Assembly: GCF_025567405.1 (NCBI RefSeq)
Contig: NZ_JAOQKJ010000001.1
Span: 1-64,000, forward strand
DNA length: 64,000 bases
Source of the DNA: Suilimivivens aceti
Lineage (GTDB): Bacteria > Bacillota > Clostridia > Lachnospirales > Lachnospiraceae
Direction: 5' to 3'
Positions 7,434-16,110 of this stretch are shown piece after piece. How positions within the stretch are numbered: position 1 is the stretch's first letter; each line of letters begins with the position of its first letter. Below the pieces are notes generated by a model, which saw only the letters and a program-made list of their open reading frames with translations, ran no database searches and was not told where the DNA came from. A program made the position numbers and the translations under genes.

Positions 7434-9848
7434 CTATTTCTGATTGATCTTCATGGTCAGGGAGATCCTCTTCTTCGGTACATCCACGGAAAGTACCTGT
7501 ACCTCTACAATATCCCCGACACTCACTGCCTCCAGTGGATGTTTGATATATTTATCTGTGATCTGGGAAATATGCACCAGACCATCCTGATGAACACCGA
7601 TATCCACAAACACACCAAAGTCAATGACATTCCGCACAGTCCCCTTCAGGATCATGCCAGGCTTTAAATCCTTCATATCAAGGACATCACTGCGAAGGAT
7701 CGGCAGCGGCATATTTTCTCTGGGATCTCTTGCCGGCTTTTCCAGCTCCTTTAAGATATCTGTCAGAGTGATCTCACCAATGCCAAGCTCCTCTGCCAGC
7801 TTCTTCTTATCCGTGATCTTCTTTTCCAGTGTTCCAACGTTGCTTCCCGCTGCATTTCCAGAAGCTGCTGCAATGTTTCCATTGTTTCTGTTTTTCTCAT
7901 GGTTCTTGAAAGATCTGCTGCCCTGATCTTCAGCTTCCAATGTCATACCGCCCATGGCTGCAGCAAGCGCCATTCCCATGGCCGTTCCTGTATTACGGAT
8001 CACAACCTTCTGCTTCTTCTGTCTGCTGCCAGCTCCGGCTCCTGCATTTCCACTGCTGTTTCCTGCCCTGCTGCCTGTGCTCTTCTGTGCAGCGGCTTCC
8101 TTCTGAAGTTTCCGTACATCATCCATGGTCAGATGCAGTCTGTCGAGAAGCTGCATGGCTGCCCCATAGCTTTCCGGATGGACACTGGTCGCATCAAGCG
8201 GATTGTCCCCGTCTGTGATCCTCATAAATCCGGCGCACTGCTCATAGGCCTTGGGACCGAGCTTTGCCACCTTTAAAAGCTGCTTTCTATCTGTAAAGCG
8301 GCCATTCTGTTCCCTGTACTCCACGATATTTTTTGCAATAGCTTTGGAAATACCGGAAATATATTCAAGCAGTGAAGCAGAAGCAGTATTTAAATCTACG
8401 CCTACCTTATTTACGCAGTCTTCTACTACACCACTCAATGCTTCTCCAAGCTTCTTCTGGTTCATGTCATGCTGATACTGTCCGACACCGATAGATTTAG
8501 GATCTATCTTGACAAGCTCTGCCAGCGGATCCTGCAATCTCCTTGCGATAGAAGCTGCGCTTCTCTGTCCCACATCAAAGTTCGGGAATTCTTCAGTAGC
8601 CAGCTTACTTGCAGAATAAACAGATGCGCCCGCTTCATTCACGATCACATACTGAACAGGAGTATCCAGCTCCCTTATCAGTTCCACGATCACCTGCTCT
8701 GATTCTCTGGAGGCAGTTCCATTTCCCACACTGATCAGGGATACATGATATTTGCTGATCAGACGCTTTAACTCCTTCTTTGCCTCCTCTACCTTATTCT
8801 GTGGTGCTGTAGGATAAATGACCTTCGTATCCAGTACCTTTCCGGTAGGATCTACAACAGCCAGCTTACAGCCGGTACGGAATGCCGGATCCCAGCCAAG
8901 TACCACCTTTCCTGCGATCGGAGGCTGCATCAGCAGCTGCTCCAGATTTTTGCCAAATACAGAAATGGCACCGTCCTCTGCCTTTTCTGTGAGATCATTC
9001 CGGATCTCTCTTTCAATTGCCGGTGCGATCAGTCTGTCATAAGCATCCTCGATCACTTCCTGCAGTACAGGTGTGGTATAGGGATTCTCTGCTGTCACGA
9101 TCTTCTTATTCAGATACTGAAGGATCCGTTCTGTCGGCGCATTGACCTTTACAGTCAGAATCTTCTCATTTTCTCCACGGTTCAGTGCCAGGATACGGTG
9201 ACCTGCTGCCTTCTTCAGTGGTTCCTCATAGTCATAGTACATTTCATAGACGCTTTCTGCCTTCTCATCCTTGGCACTGCTGCTGATAGAGCCTTCCTCC
9301 ATAGTGATATTTCGGATATAAATACGGTAATCTGCCTCATCGGAAATACTCTCTGCAATAATATCCCTGGCACCCTGCAGTGCTTCCCTGACATCTGTAA
9401 CACCCTTATCAGCATCCACATATTTTTCTGCTTCTGTTTCCAGCGGCTTATCTGTATTCTGCTCAAGGATAAACTCTGCAAGCGGCTGCAGCCCCTTTTC
9501 CTTTGCCACGCTGGCTCTTGTTTTTCTCTTTGGTCTATAGGGTCTGTACAGATCTTCCACCACCACGAGAGTCTCCGCCGCCAGGATCTTGGCCTTCAGC
9601 TCCTCAGTAAGCTGTCCCTGCTCCTCAATACTGCCAAGCACCTGCTCCTTCTTCTCCTCCAGATTACGGAGATAGTTCAATCTCTCATATAAGTCACGAA
9701 GCTGCTCATCATTCAGTGAACCGGTAGCTTCCTTCCGGTATCTGGAGATAAAGGGAATCGTGTTCCCCTCATCAATCAGCTTGACTGCCGCTTCTACCTG
9801 CCACTTTTCTACCTTGAGTTCTTCTTTGATCTTTTTGATGATATCCAT
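7434..9848 (-). CDS. tex: Tex-family RNA-binding transcription accessory protein
   Basis: Protein of 804 residues. Tex N-terminal helices with PFISRYRKEATG come first, then a YqgF/RNase-H-like fold around GWDPAFRTGCKLAVVD, the Tex signature SIGVGQYQHDMNQKKL, tandem helix-hairpin-helix motifs (ASLLEYISGISKAIAKNI), and a C-terminal S1 RNA-binding domain (GTVRNVIDFGVFVDIG). It should bind nucleic acid and aid transcription or RNA turnover in the cytoplasm. I chose MDIIKKI at 9848, preceded by AGGAAAAGGA, over an upstream codon. The usual length is ~720-770. The excess is a Gly/Ala/Asn/Ser-rich linker of about 90 residues between the HhH and S1 regions. Confidence 0.95.
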   Translation of the reverse strand: MDIIKKIKEELKVEKWQVEAAVKLIDEGNTIPFISRYRKEATGSLNDEQLRDLYERLNYLRNLEEKKEQVLGSIEEQGQLTEELKAKILAAETLVVVEDLYRPYRPKRKTRASVAKEKGLQPLAEFILEQNTDKPLETEAEKYVDADKGVTDVREALQGARDIIAESISDEADYRIYIRNITMEEGSISSSAKDEKAESVYEMYYDYEEPLKKAAGHRILALNRGENEKILTVKVNAPTERILQYLNKKIVTAENPYTTPVLQEVIEDAYDRLIAPAIEREIRNDLTEKAEDGAISVFGKNLEQLLMQPPIAGKVVLGWDPAFRTGCKLAVVDPTGKVLDTKVIYPTAPQNKVEEAKKELKRLISKYHVSLISVGNGTASRESEQVIVELIRELDTPVQYVIVNEAGASVYSASKLATEEFPNFDVGQRSAASIARRLQDPLAELVKIDPKSIGVGQYQHDMNQKKLGEALSGVVEDCVNKVGVDLNTASASLLEYISGISKAIAKNIVEYREQNGRFTDRKQLLKVAKLGPKAYEQCAGFMRITDGDNPLDATSVHPESYGAAMQLLDRLHLTMDDVRKLQKEAAAQKSTGSRAGNSSGNAGAGAGSRQKKQKVVIRNTGTAMGMALAAAMGGMTLEAEDQGSRSFKNHEKNRNNGNIAAASGNAAGSNVGTLEKKITDKKKLAEELGIGEITLTDILKELEKPARDPRENMPLPILRSDVLDMKDLKPGMILKGTVRNVIDFGVFVDIGVHQDGLVHISQITDKYIKHPLEAVSVGDIVEVQVLSVDVPKKRISLTMKINQK

Positions 9849-9973
9849 ATGTTTTTCCTTTTCCTGACTGCAAATTTGTTCTTTCAATCCGGAGCTCTTT
9901 CTCCCCGCATGCGAAAGTCCTCACTTCTATCATCATACAAAAAGCCGGTTCTTTTTTCAAGAACCTGTTCTCC

Positions 9974-10002
9974 TTGTTTTCTTTTCCAACTGGCGCTATA
10001 AT
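9974..10002 (+). promoter_or_regulatory. Sigma-A promoter for the 10.0-11.8 kb genes
   Basis: TTGTTT (9974-9979) and TATAAT (9997-10002) are 17 bases apart, 41 bases before the first start codon of three plus-strand genes that end at a terminator near 11.9 kb. Confidence 0.65.
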
Positions 10003-10042
10003 AGAATCACTAAACTATTAAGAGATAAAAGTGAGATTTTCT

Positions 10043-10480
10043 ATGGATTTCAATTTTCAGAGCAATGATCCAAACAGATATAACGGAGTCGATTATTCCT
10101 GCCGCAATCCAGGCATGGCCATGGCAACTGCCTCCCTGCTCCTTGGGCTGGCATCCTTTTTCACGATCATGACAGTGATCCTGCCTTTTATCTGCGGTGG
10201 TCTTGCGATCCTTTTTGCCCTGCTTTCCAAAGGCTATGGCAAAAAGCTGCTGACCCAGGCGAAGATTGGCATCATCTGCGGTATCGGCAGTCTCGTTATG
10301 ACCGTTGGCATTCTGATCTCCTCTATAGCCCTTCTGCTGCAGAATCCAGATCTTCTGATCGGTATCGGCCAGCAGTATGACGAACTGATCGAAGATACCT
10401 ACGGGGAATCCACAGAAGATATTTATGGTACCTCCTTCGAGGATATGATGAAGGAATATACCGTTCTGTTCCAGCAGTAA
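10043..10480 (+). CDS. Small membrane protein, DUF4190-like
   Basis: Protein of 145 residues from MDFNFQSND; a GTG four codons earlier is also possible, and neither start has a strong ribosome site. Two or three hydrophobic segments (about residues 24-52 and 65-95) are separated by a short basic stretch (SKGYGKKLLTQAK), as in the DUF4190 layout of paired helices seen in many Firmicutes envelope proteins. The C-terminal 40 residues are acidic (DDELIEDTYGESTEDIYG) and probably soluble. It is followed after 91 bases by the putative metalloprotease gene, and the three genes share an upstream promoter. No function is assigned. Confidence 0.7.
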   Translation: MDFNFQSNDPNRYNGVDYSCRNPGMAMATASLLLGLASFFTIMTVILPFICGGLAILFALLSKGYGKKLLTQAKIGIICGIGSLVMTVGILISSIALLLQNPDLLIGIGQQYDELIEDTYGESTEDIYGTSFEDMMKEYTVLFQQ

Positions 10481-10571
10481 ATACAGCTTTTCCATTGCTC
10501 TTGCCCCTTCCGGCAGGTACATGGAGCATAACAGATTTTTAACAGGAATATGACAGAAAGGAGACATTTCC

Positions 10572-11111
10572 ATGATGGGTATTGGTGCAGTCGGCAGTTA
10601 CGAATATGGATATGGATACGGATATGGTGTGGATATTTCACCATTTGGCTCTGCAGCGGCAGGCGGCACAGCCAGCGCAGACGATGAAAAATCTGGCGGT
10701 ATTATCGTCAACCCCGGTGAATCCACGAAAGTAAGTCCGGGACGCAGATCTTCTCCGGCAGAATGTGAAACCTGTAAGAACCGGAAGTATCAGGATGGCT
10801 CTGATGAGATGGTCTCCTTTAAATCCGCTTCCCATATTTCACCGCAGGCTTCGGCTTCCCGTGTCCGTGCCCACGAGCAGGAGCATGTCAGCAATGCCTA
10901 TAAGAAAGCTGCACAGGGAAACGGCAAGGTTCTCTCCGCTACTGTATCCCTCCGGACTGCCATCTGCCCCGAATGCGGCAGAAGCTACACAGCAGGCAGC
11001 ACAACCTCAACTAAAATAAGCTACAGCGATGAATCCAATCCCTATCAGCAGAATAAGAAGTCTGCAGATGCAGCAGCACTGATCGGGCAGAATCTGGATG
11101 TAGCGGTATAA
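10572..11111 (+). CDS. SprA-related putative metalloprotease with HExxH-like motif
   Basis: Protein of 179 residues with a Gly-Tyr-rich N-terminus (YEYGYGYGYGV), a Cys pair (CETCKNRKYQDGS), the core RVRAHEQEHVSNAYKKA, and a second Cys pair (CPECGRSYTAG). HEQEH matches HExxH, and the surrounding RAHExEH pattern matches SprA-related/CJM1_0395-type proteins, which are predicted but largely untested metallopeptidases. The four cysteines could bind zinc. There is no signal peptide. The start follows AAAGGAG by about 9 bases; a second ATG is adjacent. It lies 17 bases ahead of the DUF975 gene, suggesting one operon. Protease activity is inferred only from the motif. Confidence 0.75.
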   Translation: MMGIGAVGSYEYGYGYGYGVDISPFGSAAAGGTASADDEKSGGIIVNPGESTKVSPGRRSSPAECETCKNRKYQDGSDEMVSFKSASHISPQASASRVRAHEQEHVSNAYKKAAQGNGKVLSATVSLRTAICPECGRSYTAGSTTSTKISYSDESNPYQQNKKSADAAALIGQNLDVAV

Positions 11112-11128
11112 ACAGGAGTTTTATTTTT

Positions 11129-11845
11129 ATGAAAAATTATCTATCCTCTACCAGCCTGAAATCACAGGCTAAAGGACAGTTACTTGGCAAATACGGCACC
11201 CTTGCCGGAACCTATGCTATCCATGCACTCTGCGTTTCTGCACTGAGCGGCATCACTTCCCTTTTTCTGAATCCGGGATCTGTCATCGAATATATCATTT
11301 ATTTTGCTGTTTCTTTCCTGATCAGCATTTTCAGTGGCCTGTTCTCTTATGGGGAAACTTATATTTACCTGAAAACATCCTGCGGACAGCAGCCTGTCCT
11401 CAGTGATCTCTTCTATGGTTTTAAACAGACTCCCGACAGGATCATCCGGGTAGCGGTTGTTTTTTCCCTGATCAGCTATCTCCTGAATTTACCCGTTTTC
11501 CTGCTCTCTCTGCTTCCGCAGGAAACACTGTTAAATGGATATGGCATGCTTCTGTTTTCCCTGCTGACAGTAGTCTGTGCTGTCATCGGTATGCTTCTGA
11601 TGCTTACCTATTCCCAGAGCTACTATCTGCTCCTTGATTTTCCGGACTGCAGCGCCAGGGAAGCGCTCAGGAAAAGCCGTGATATGATGAAAGGCAGCAA
11701 GGGACGCCTGTTCTATATTGATCTGACCTTTGTCCCGCTGATGCTGCTGTGTGTACTGACCTGTGGGATCGGTCTCTTATGGCTGATGCCTTATATGCAG
11801 GCTACCAAAGCCAATTTTTATCTTGATCTTGTAAAGCAGAACTGA
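11129..11845 (+). CDS. DUF975-family integral membrane protein
   Basis: Protein of 238 residues with about six hydrophobic segments. The N-terminus SLKSQAKGQLLGKYGTLAG is the typical start of DUF975 proteins (short basic amphipathic region, then membrane helices). Later landmarks also fit: YGETYIYLKTS, LRKSRDMMKGSKGRLF and the Gly/Trp-rich last helix GIGLLWLMPYMQATKANFY. The family is widespread in Firmicutes and has no settled function. It is the last gene of the 10.0-11.8 kb group and ends at a strong bidirectional terminator. Confidence 0.85.
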   Translation: MKNYLSSTSLKSQAKGQLLGKYGTLAGTYAIHALCVSALSGITSLFLNPGSVIEYIIYFAVSFLISIFSGLFSYGETYIYLKTSCGQQPVLSDLFYGFKQTPDRIIRVAVVFSLISYLLNLPVFLLSLLPQETLLNGYGMLLFSLLTVVCAVIGMLLMLTYSQSYYLLLDFPDCSAREALRKSRDMMKGSKGRLFYIDLTFVPLMLLCVLTCGIGLLWLMPYMQATKANFYLDLVKQN

Positions 11846-11864
11846 TTTTGATCACTTTAAGCAG

Positions 11865-11906
11865 AAATCTGCTGGCAGAAATTCTCTTTCTGCCAGCAGA
11901 TTTTTT
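11865..11906. terminator. Bidirectional terminator between DUF975 gene and prfB
   Basis: A perfect 17-base inverted repeat (arms 11865-11881 and 11887-11903, core CTGCTGGCAG) has a 5-base loop, with T-run on the plus side and A-run on the other. The plus T-run overlaps the prfB stop codon. Confidence 0.9.
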
Positions 11907-13027
11907 ATCCTTCGGTATTTGGTTTTACATTGATCCACTTCAGATAGGCATTGATAAACAGATCGATTCCCCCATCCAGAACAGCATCCACATTTCCGGT
12001 TTCTGCCTCTGTCCGGTGATCCTTTACCATAGTATAAGGCTGCAATACATAGGAACGGATCTGGTTTCCCCAGCCAATCTCCTTCACTTCGCCTCTGATA
12101 TCAGAAAGCTTCTCTGCATTGGCTTCCTTCTGCAGCATATACAGCTTGGCCTTCAGCATCTGCATCGCCTTGTCCTTATTCTGGAACTGGGAACGCTCAT
12201 TCTGACACTGTACTACGATTCCGGTAGGAATGTGGGTAATACGGATAGCCGATGATGTCTTGTTAATATGCTGTCCACCGGCTCCGCTGCTTCGATAGGT
12301 ATCAATCCGGAGGTCATCCTCGTTGATCTCCACATCCAGATTCTCCTCAATATCCGGCATAACATCCAGTGATACAAAGGAGGTCTGTCGTTTTCCCTGT
12401 GCATTGAACGGGGAAATACGCACCAGTCTGTGTACTCCCTTCTCTGACTTCAGATAGCCATAGGCATTGATTCCATTTACCTGGAAGGTAACGGACTTGA
12501 TCCCGGCCTCTTCACCGTCAAGGTAATCCAGTACTTCTACACTGAAGCCTTTCTTTTCCGCCCATCTGGTATACATACGATAAAGCATGCCGCACCAGTC
12601 ACAGCTTTCTGTACCACCGGCACCAGCATTCAGCTTAAGGATCGCATTGTAGCTGTCATATTCATCAGAAAGCAGGGTACTGATCCGGATATCCTCAAAG
12701 GTCTTTATGAACTCATCCAGCTCATTTCGGATATCAGCTGCCAGCTCCTGATCTTCCTCTTCATTGCCCATTTCAATCAGGGTCATGATGTCTTCATACT
12801 GATCTCTTAAATGATCCATGGTTTCCACAAGATCCTTTAAGTTTTTCAGCTCTTTCATCTTGGTATTAGATACTTCCGGGTTGTCCCAGAAGCCGGGCGC
12901 TTCCATCTCACGCTCCAGTTCTTCGATCTTCTTTGACTTATTAGCTAAGTCAAAGTGAATCCCTCACTTCCGCTAAAGGGGTCTCATATGCCTGAAGTTC
13001 TGTCTTCATCTGGTCTAATTCTACCAC
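11905..13027 (-). CDS. prfB: Peptide chain release factor 2 with programmed +1 frameshift
   Basis: RF2 recognises UGA and UAA stop codons and hydrolyses peptidyl-tRNA. Translation starts at GTG (13027; GAGGTG lies ~8 bases upstream) and reads 25 codons to an in-frame TGA at 12952-12950. The slip context is CTT TGA C, preceded by the internal Shine-Dalgarno-like GTGAGGGA. Shifting +1 there continues as DLANKSKKIEEL and gives about 373 residues, the normal size. The GGQ loop (SSGAGGQHINKTSSAIR) and the RF2 anticodon region are intact. Annotation from ATG 12906 would lose the N-terminus. It follows secA by 47 bases, the common Firmicutes secA-prfB order. Confidence 0.96.
12945..12970 (-). promoter_or_regulatory. 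prfB recoding site
   Basis: On the minus strand AGGGA stands a few bases before CTT-TGA-C. This is the classic arrangement for RF2-dependent +1 slippage: low RF2 slows termination at UGA and favours the frameshift, giving autoregulation. Confidence 0.93.
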
Positions 13028-13066
13028 TTAACGTTCACCTCTTTCTTATTTTGAATTCTTTATCAC

Positions 13067-13082
13067 AAGCCTGATCAGGCTT
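13067..13082. repeat. Perfect 16-base palindrome over the secA stop codon
   Basis: AAGCCTGATCAGGCTT spans the secA stop and the first intergenic bases before prfB. It can form a short hairpin but lacks a T-run, so it may stabilise or process the mRNA rather than end transcription. Confidence 0.5.
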
Positions 13083-15642
13083 TGCGTCCACAGCACTGCT
13101 TGTATTTCTTACCACTTCCGCAGGGGCAGGGGTCGTTGGGATAAATCTTGGCATTTTCTCTCTTTACAGGTGCCTCGCCAAGAGAATCATCCTTATTGGT
13201 ACCGGTCACCTTGGCTACCTCTTCCCTCTCTACCTTCTGCTCTACACGTACATGGAACAGGACACGGACAGTCTCTTCCTTAATATTCTGGGTCATCTCA
13301 TCAAACATGTCATAACCGCTTCTCTTGTACTCTACAAGCGGGTCTCTCTGTCCATATGCCTGCAGACCGATTCCCTGGCGGAGCTGTTCCATATCATCAA
13401 TATGATCCATCCATTTCCGGTCGATCACCTTAAGCAGGATCACACGCTCCAGCTCTCTGATGGCCTCCGGCTCCGGGAACTCTGCTTCCTTTGCCTCATA
13501 AAGCCTGACAGCCTCTTCCTTCAGCTGCTGCTTCAGCGCATTCTTCTTCGGTGTATGGATCCTTCCACGGTTCACCGGCTTTAACGGAATGGTCGGAAGA
13601 AGCAGGGTGTTGAGTTCTTCCAGATTCCACTCATCGAAGTCTGTATCATCTCCGATAGAAATATCTACCGCATTTTCTGCAATATCAGTGATCATCTTGT
13701 AGATTGCATCACGCATGCTTTCTCCATCCAGTACACGACGTCTTTCTTCATAGATGATCTCTCTCTGCTCATTCATAACCTGGTCATATTCAAGCAGATT
13801 CTTTCTGATGCCAAAGTTATTACTTTCGATCTTCTTCTGGGCAGATTCAATGGCATTGGTCAGTGCCTTATGCTCGATTTCCTGTCCTTCCGGAATCCCC
13901 AGTGTATTAAACATATTGATCAGACGTTCAGATCCGAACAATCTCATCAGGTCATCTTCCAGTGAAATATAAAATTTGGATTCTCCGGGATCGCCCTGAC
14001 GACCGGAACGTCCACGGAGCTGATTATCAATACGTCTGGATTCATGACGCTCTGTACCGATGATCTTCAGACCACCAGCGGCTCTTGCTGCATCATCAAG
14101 CTTGATATCCGTACCACGTCCTGCCATGTTGGTAGCAATCGTAACTGCTCCGTGTACACCGGCATCTGCTACAATCTCTGCTTCCAGTTCATGGAACTTT
14201 GCGTTCAGCACCTTATGCTGGATACCCTGCTTGGAAAGCAGACGGCTCAGTTCTTCAGATGCATCGATATTGATGGTACCAACCAGTACAGGCTGACCCT
14301 TTTCATGAGCCTCCTTGACAGCCTCCACAATAGCATGGAGTTTTTCTTTCTTTGTCTTATAAACAGCATCCTGCTGATCGATTCTGGCGATTGGCCTGTT
14401 GGTCGGAATCTCTACAACGTCCATGCCATAAATATCACGGAACTCCTTCTCTTCTGTCAGGGCAGTACCGGTCATACCTGCCTTCTTATGGAACTTGTTA
14501 AAGAAGTTCTGGAAGGTAATGGTCGCCAGTGTCTTGCTTTCTCTCTTGACCTTTACATGCTCCTTGGCTTCAATCGCCTGATGGAGACCGTCAGAATAAC
14601 GACGCCCCGGCATGATACGACCGGTAAATTCATCAACGATCAGTACCTGATCATCCTTGACCACGTAGTCCTGGTCACGGAACATCAGGTTGTTGGCACG
14701 CAGTGCCAGATTGATATTATGCTGGATCTCTATATTTTCCGGATCAGCCAGGTTCTCGATCTGGAAGAAACGCTCTACCTTGGCAACACCCTGGGCTGTC
14801 AGGTTCACGATCTTGTCCTTTTCATTGACAATAAAGTCGCCCGTCTCTTCTCTTTCAATGCCCATGATGGCATCCATCTTGGACAGGTCTTCCATATCTT
14901 CACCACGCTGCATCTGCCTGGCGAGGATATCACAGACCTCATAAAGCTTGGTTGACTTGCCGCTCTGTCCGGAAATGATAAGGGGTGTTCTTGCTTCATC
15001 GATCAGGACGGAGTCAACCTCATCAATGATCGCATAATTCAGTTCACGAAGAACAAGCTGTTCCTTATAAATGACCATATTATCACGCAGATAGTCAAAG
15101 CCAAGCTCATTGTTTGTCACATAAGTAATATCACAGGCATAAGCTGCTTTTCTTTCATCCTGCTTCATGCTGTTCAATACAACACCTACGCTGAGTCCAA
15201 GGAATTTATGTACCTCTCCCATCCATTCCGCATCACGCTTTGCCAGGTAGTCGTTCACAGTAACAACATGAACACCTTTTCCTTCCAGCGCGTTCAGGTA
15301 AGCAGGAAGCGTAGATACCAGTGTCTTACCTTCACCGGTCTTCATCTCGGCAATACGTCCCTGATGCAGGATAATACCACCGATCAGCTGAACACGGAAA
15401 TGCTCCATATTAAGGACACGCTTCGCAGCTTCCCTGACCGTTGCATATGCCTCTGGAAGAATATCATCCAATGTTTCTCCTGCAGCAAGTCTCTTTTTAA
15501 ATTCTTCTGTTTTTCCTTTTAATTCTTCATCAGAAAGAGCCTGCATGGAAGGGCGGAGATCTTCAATCGCCTGTACAATCGGCTCTATCCTCTTCAGTTC
15601 TCTTTCACTATGGGTGCCAAAAATCTTCTGCACAAAATTCAT
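13075..15642 (-). CDS. secA: Preprotein translocase ATPase SecA
   Basis: Motor ATPase of the Sec export pathway, 855 residues. The start MNFVQKIFGTHSERELKRI at 15642 matches the family N-terminus; an in-frame upstream codon would add 46 unrelated residues. Seen in order: Walker A region AEMKTGEGKTLVS, Walker B DEVDSVLIDEARTPLIISG, the preprotein cross-linking region, TNMAGRGTDIKLDD, HESRRIDNQLRGRSGRQGD, and the C-terminal zinc-binding tail CPCGSGKKYKQCCGRKA that contacts SecB or lipids. It is the sole housekeeping-type SecA seen here. A minus-strand promoter lies at 15752-15780 and prfB follows downstream. Confidence 0.98.
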   Translation of the reverse strand: MNFVQKIFGTHSERELKRIEPIVQAIEDLRPSMQALSDEELKGKTEEFKKRLAAGETLDDILPEAYATVREAAKRVLNMEHFRVQLIGGIILHQGRIAEMKTGEGKTLVSTLPAYLNALEGKGVHVVTVNDYLAKRDAEWMGEVHKFLGLSVGVVLNSMKQDERKAAYACDITYVTNNELGFDYLRDNMVIYKEQLVLRELNYAIIDEVDSVLIDEARTPLIISGQSGKSTKLYEVCDILARQMQRGEDMEDLSKMDAIMGIEREETGDFIVNEKDKIVNLTAQGVAKVERFFQIENLADPENIEIQHNINLALRANNLMFRDQDYVVKDDQVLIVDEFTGRIMPGRRYSDGLHQAIEAKEHVKVKRESKTLATITFQNFFNKFHKKAGMTGTALTEEKEFRDIYGMDVVEIPTNRPIARIDQQDAVYKTKKEKLHAIVEAVKEAHEKGQPVLVGTINIDASEELSRLLSKQGIQHKVLNAKFHELEAEIVADAGVHGAVTIATNMAGRGTDIKLDDAARAAGGLKIIGTERHESRRIDNQLRGRSGRQGDPGESKFYISLEDDLMRLFGSERLINMFNTLGIPEGQEIEHKALTNAIESAQKKIESNNFGIRKNLLEYDQVMNEQREIIYEERRRVLDGESMRDAIYKMITDIAENAVDISIGDDTDFDEWNLEELNTLLLPTIPLKPVNRGRIHTPKKNALKQQLKEEAVRLYEAKEAEFPEPEAIRELERVILLKVIDRKWMDHIDDMEQLRQGIGLQAYGQRDPLVEYKRSGYDMFDEMTQNIKEETVRVLFHVRVEQKVEREEVAKVTGTNKDDSLGEAPVKRENAKIYPNDPCPCGSGKKYKQCCGRKA

Positions 15643-15751
15643 ATCTGTACCATTGCCTTTCTCTCCGATCCTGTGAAAACGGTAAATCCTGCCCTCTCTC
15701 ATCCTGACCGGAAAAGTTTTCCTCTCACTGAGGCAAAAAACTGCAATTTTT

Positions 15752-15780
15752 ATTGTAACAGATTCCTTTCGTTTATTCAA
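15752..15780 (-). promoter_or_regulatory. Sigma-A promoter of secA
   Basis: On the minus strand TTGAAT (15775-15780) and TACAAT (15752-15757) have a 17-base spacer. The start would be near 15745, leaving a leader of about 100 bases before the secA ATG. Confidence 0.75.
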
Positions 15781-16110
15781 CTGCCACTCTGTGAAGAACT
15801 CATAAGGATTCCTGAAATTTTTATAAAATTTATACTCATAACAGGAAATTTGCCATCTTTACACTTGCTCCCTGCCATCACCTGTGTTATACTTGCTTCA
15901 TTCCCACCCGTTTCCGGGATTTCAGGAAGATCATGTTGATTCTATTATTTTTATCTTATGGCACTTCGCCGAATGTTTTCAGAACAGGTCTGCATGATGT
16001 AACTATTCACTTTTGTTTTTGGATATAATAGCAACAGTTTTCAGACCACCATGGTCTCGTCTATTCTGCATGCAAAAACACACGTCTATTTCACATAAGG
16101 AGGGCTGTCT
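15781..16110. other. Divergent intergenic region between secA and the nuclease gene
   Basis: About 330 bases without a supported gene. It holds the sequences upstream of the secA promoter, an A+T-rich tract, and a TATAAT at 16024-16029 on the plus strand with a poor -35. GGAGGG lies just before the ATG at 16111. I see no RNA gene or long repeat. Confidence 0.6.

Noticed and set aside
9940..9970. GGTTCTT/AAGAACC inverted repeat between tex and the plus-strand genes as a terminator
   Set aside because: It lies upstream of both divergent genes, so there is no transcript for it to end; it may be an operator, but nothing else supports that.
12906..12952. prfB as a broken gene because of an in-frame TGA
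   Set aside because: The stop sits in the canonical CTT-TGA-C programmed frameshift context and all domains follow in the +1 frame.
13067..13082. Palindrome at the secA stop as an intrinsic terminator
   Set aside because: There is no T-run after it and prfB follows closely in the usual secA-prfB order.
14044..14955. Long open frame (303 codons) on the plus strand inside secA
   Set aside because: It is antisense to the highly conserved secA coding sequence and its product has no domain, signal or ribosome site; it reflects codon bias of the real gene.
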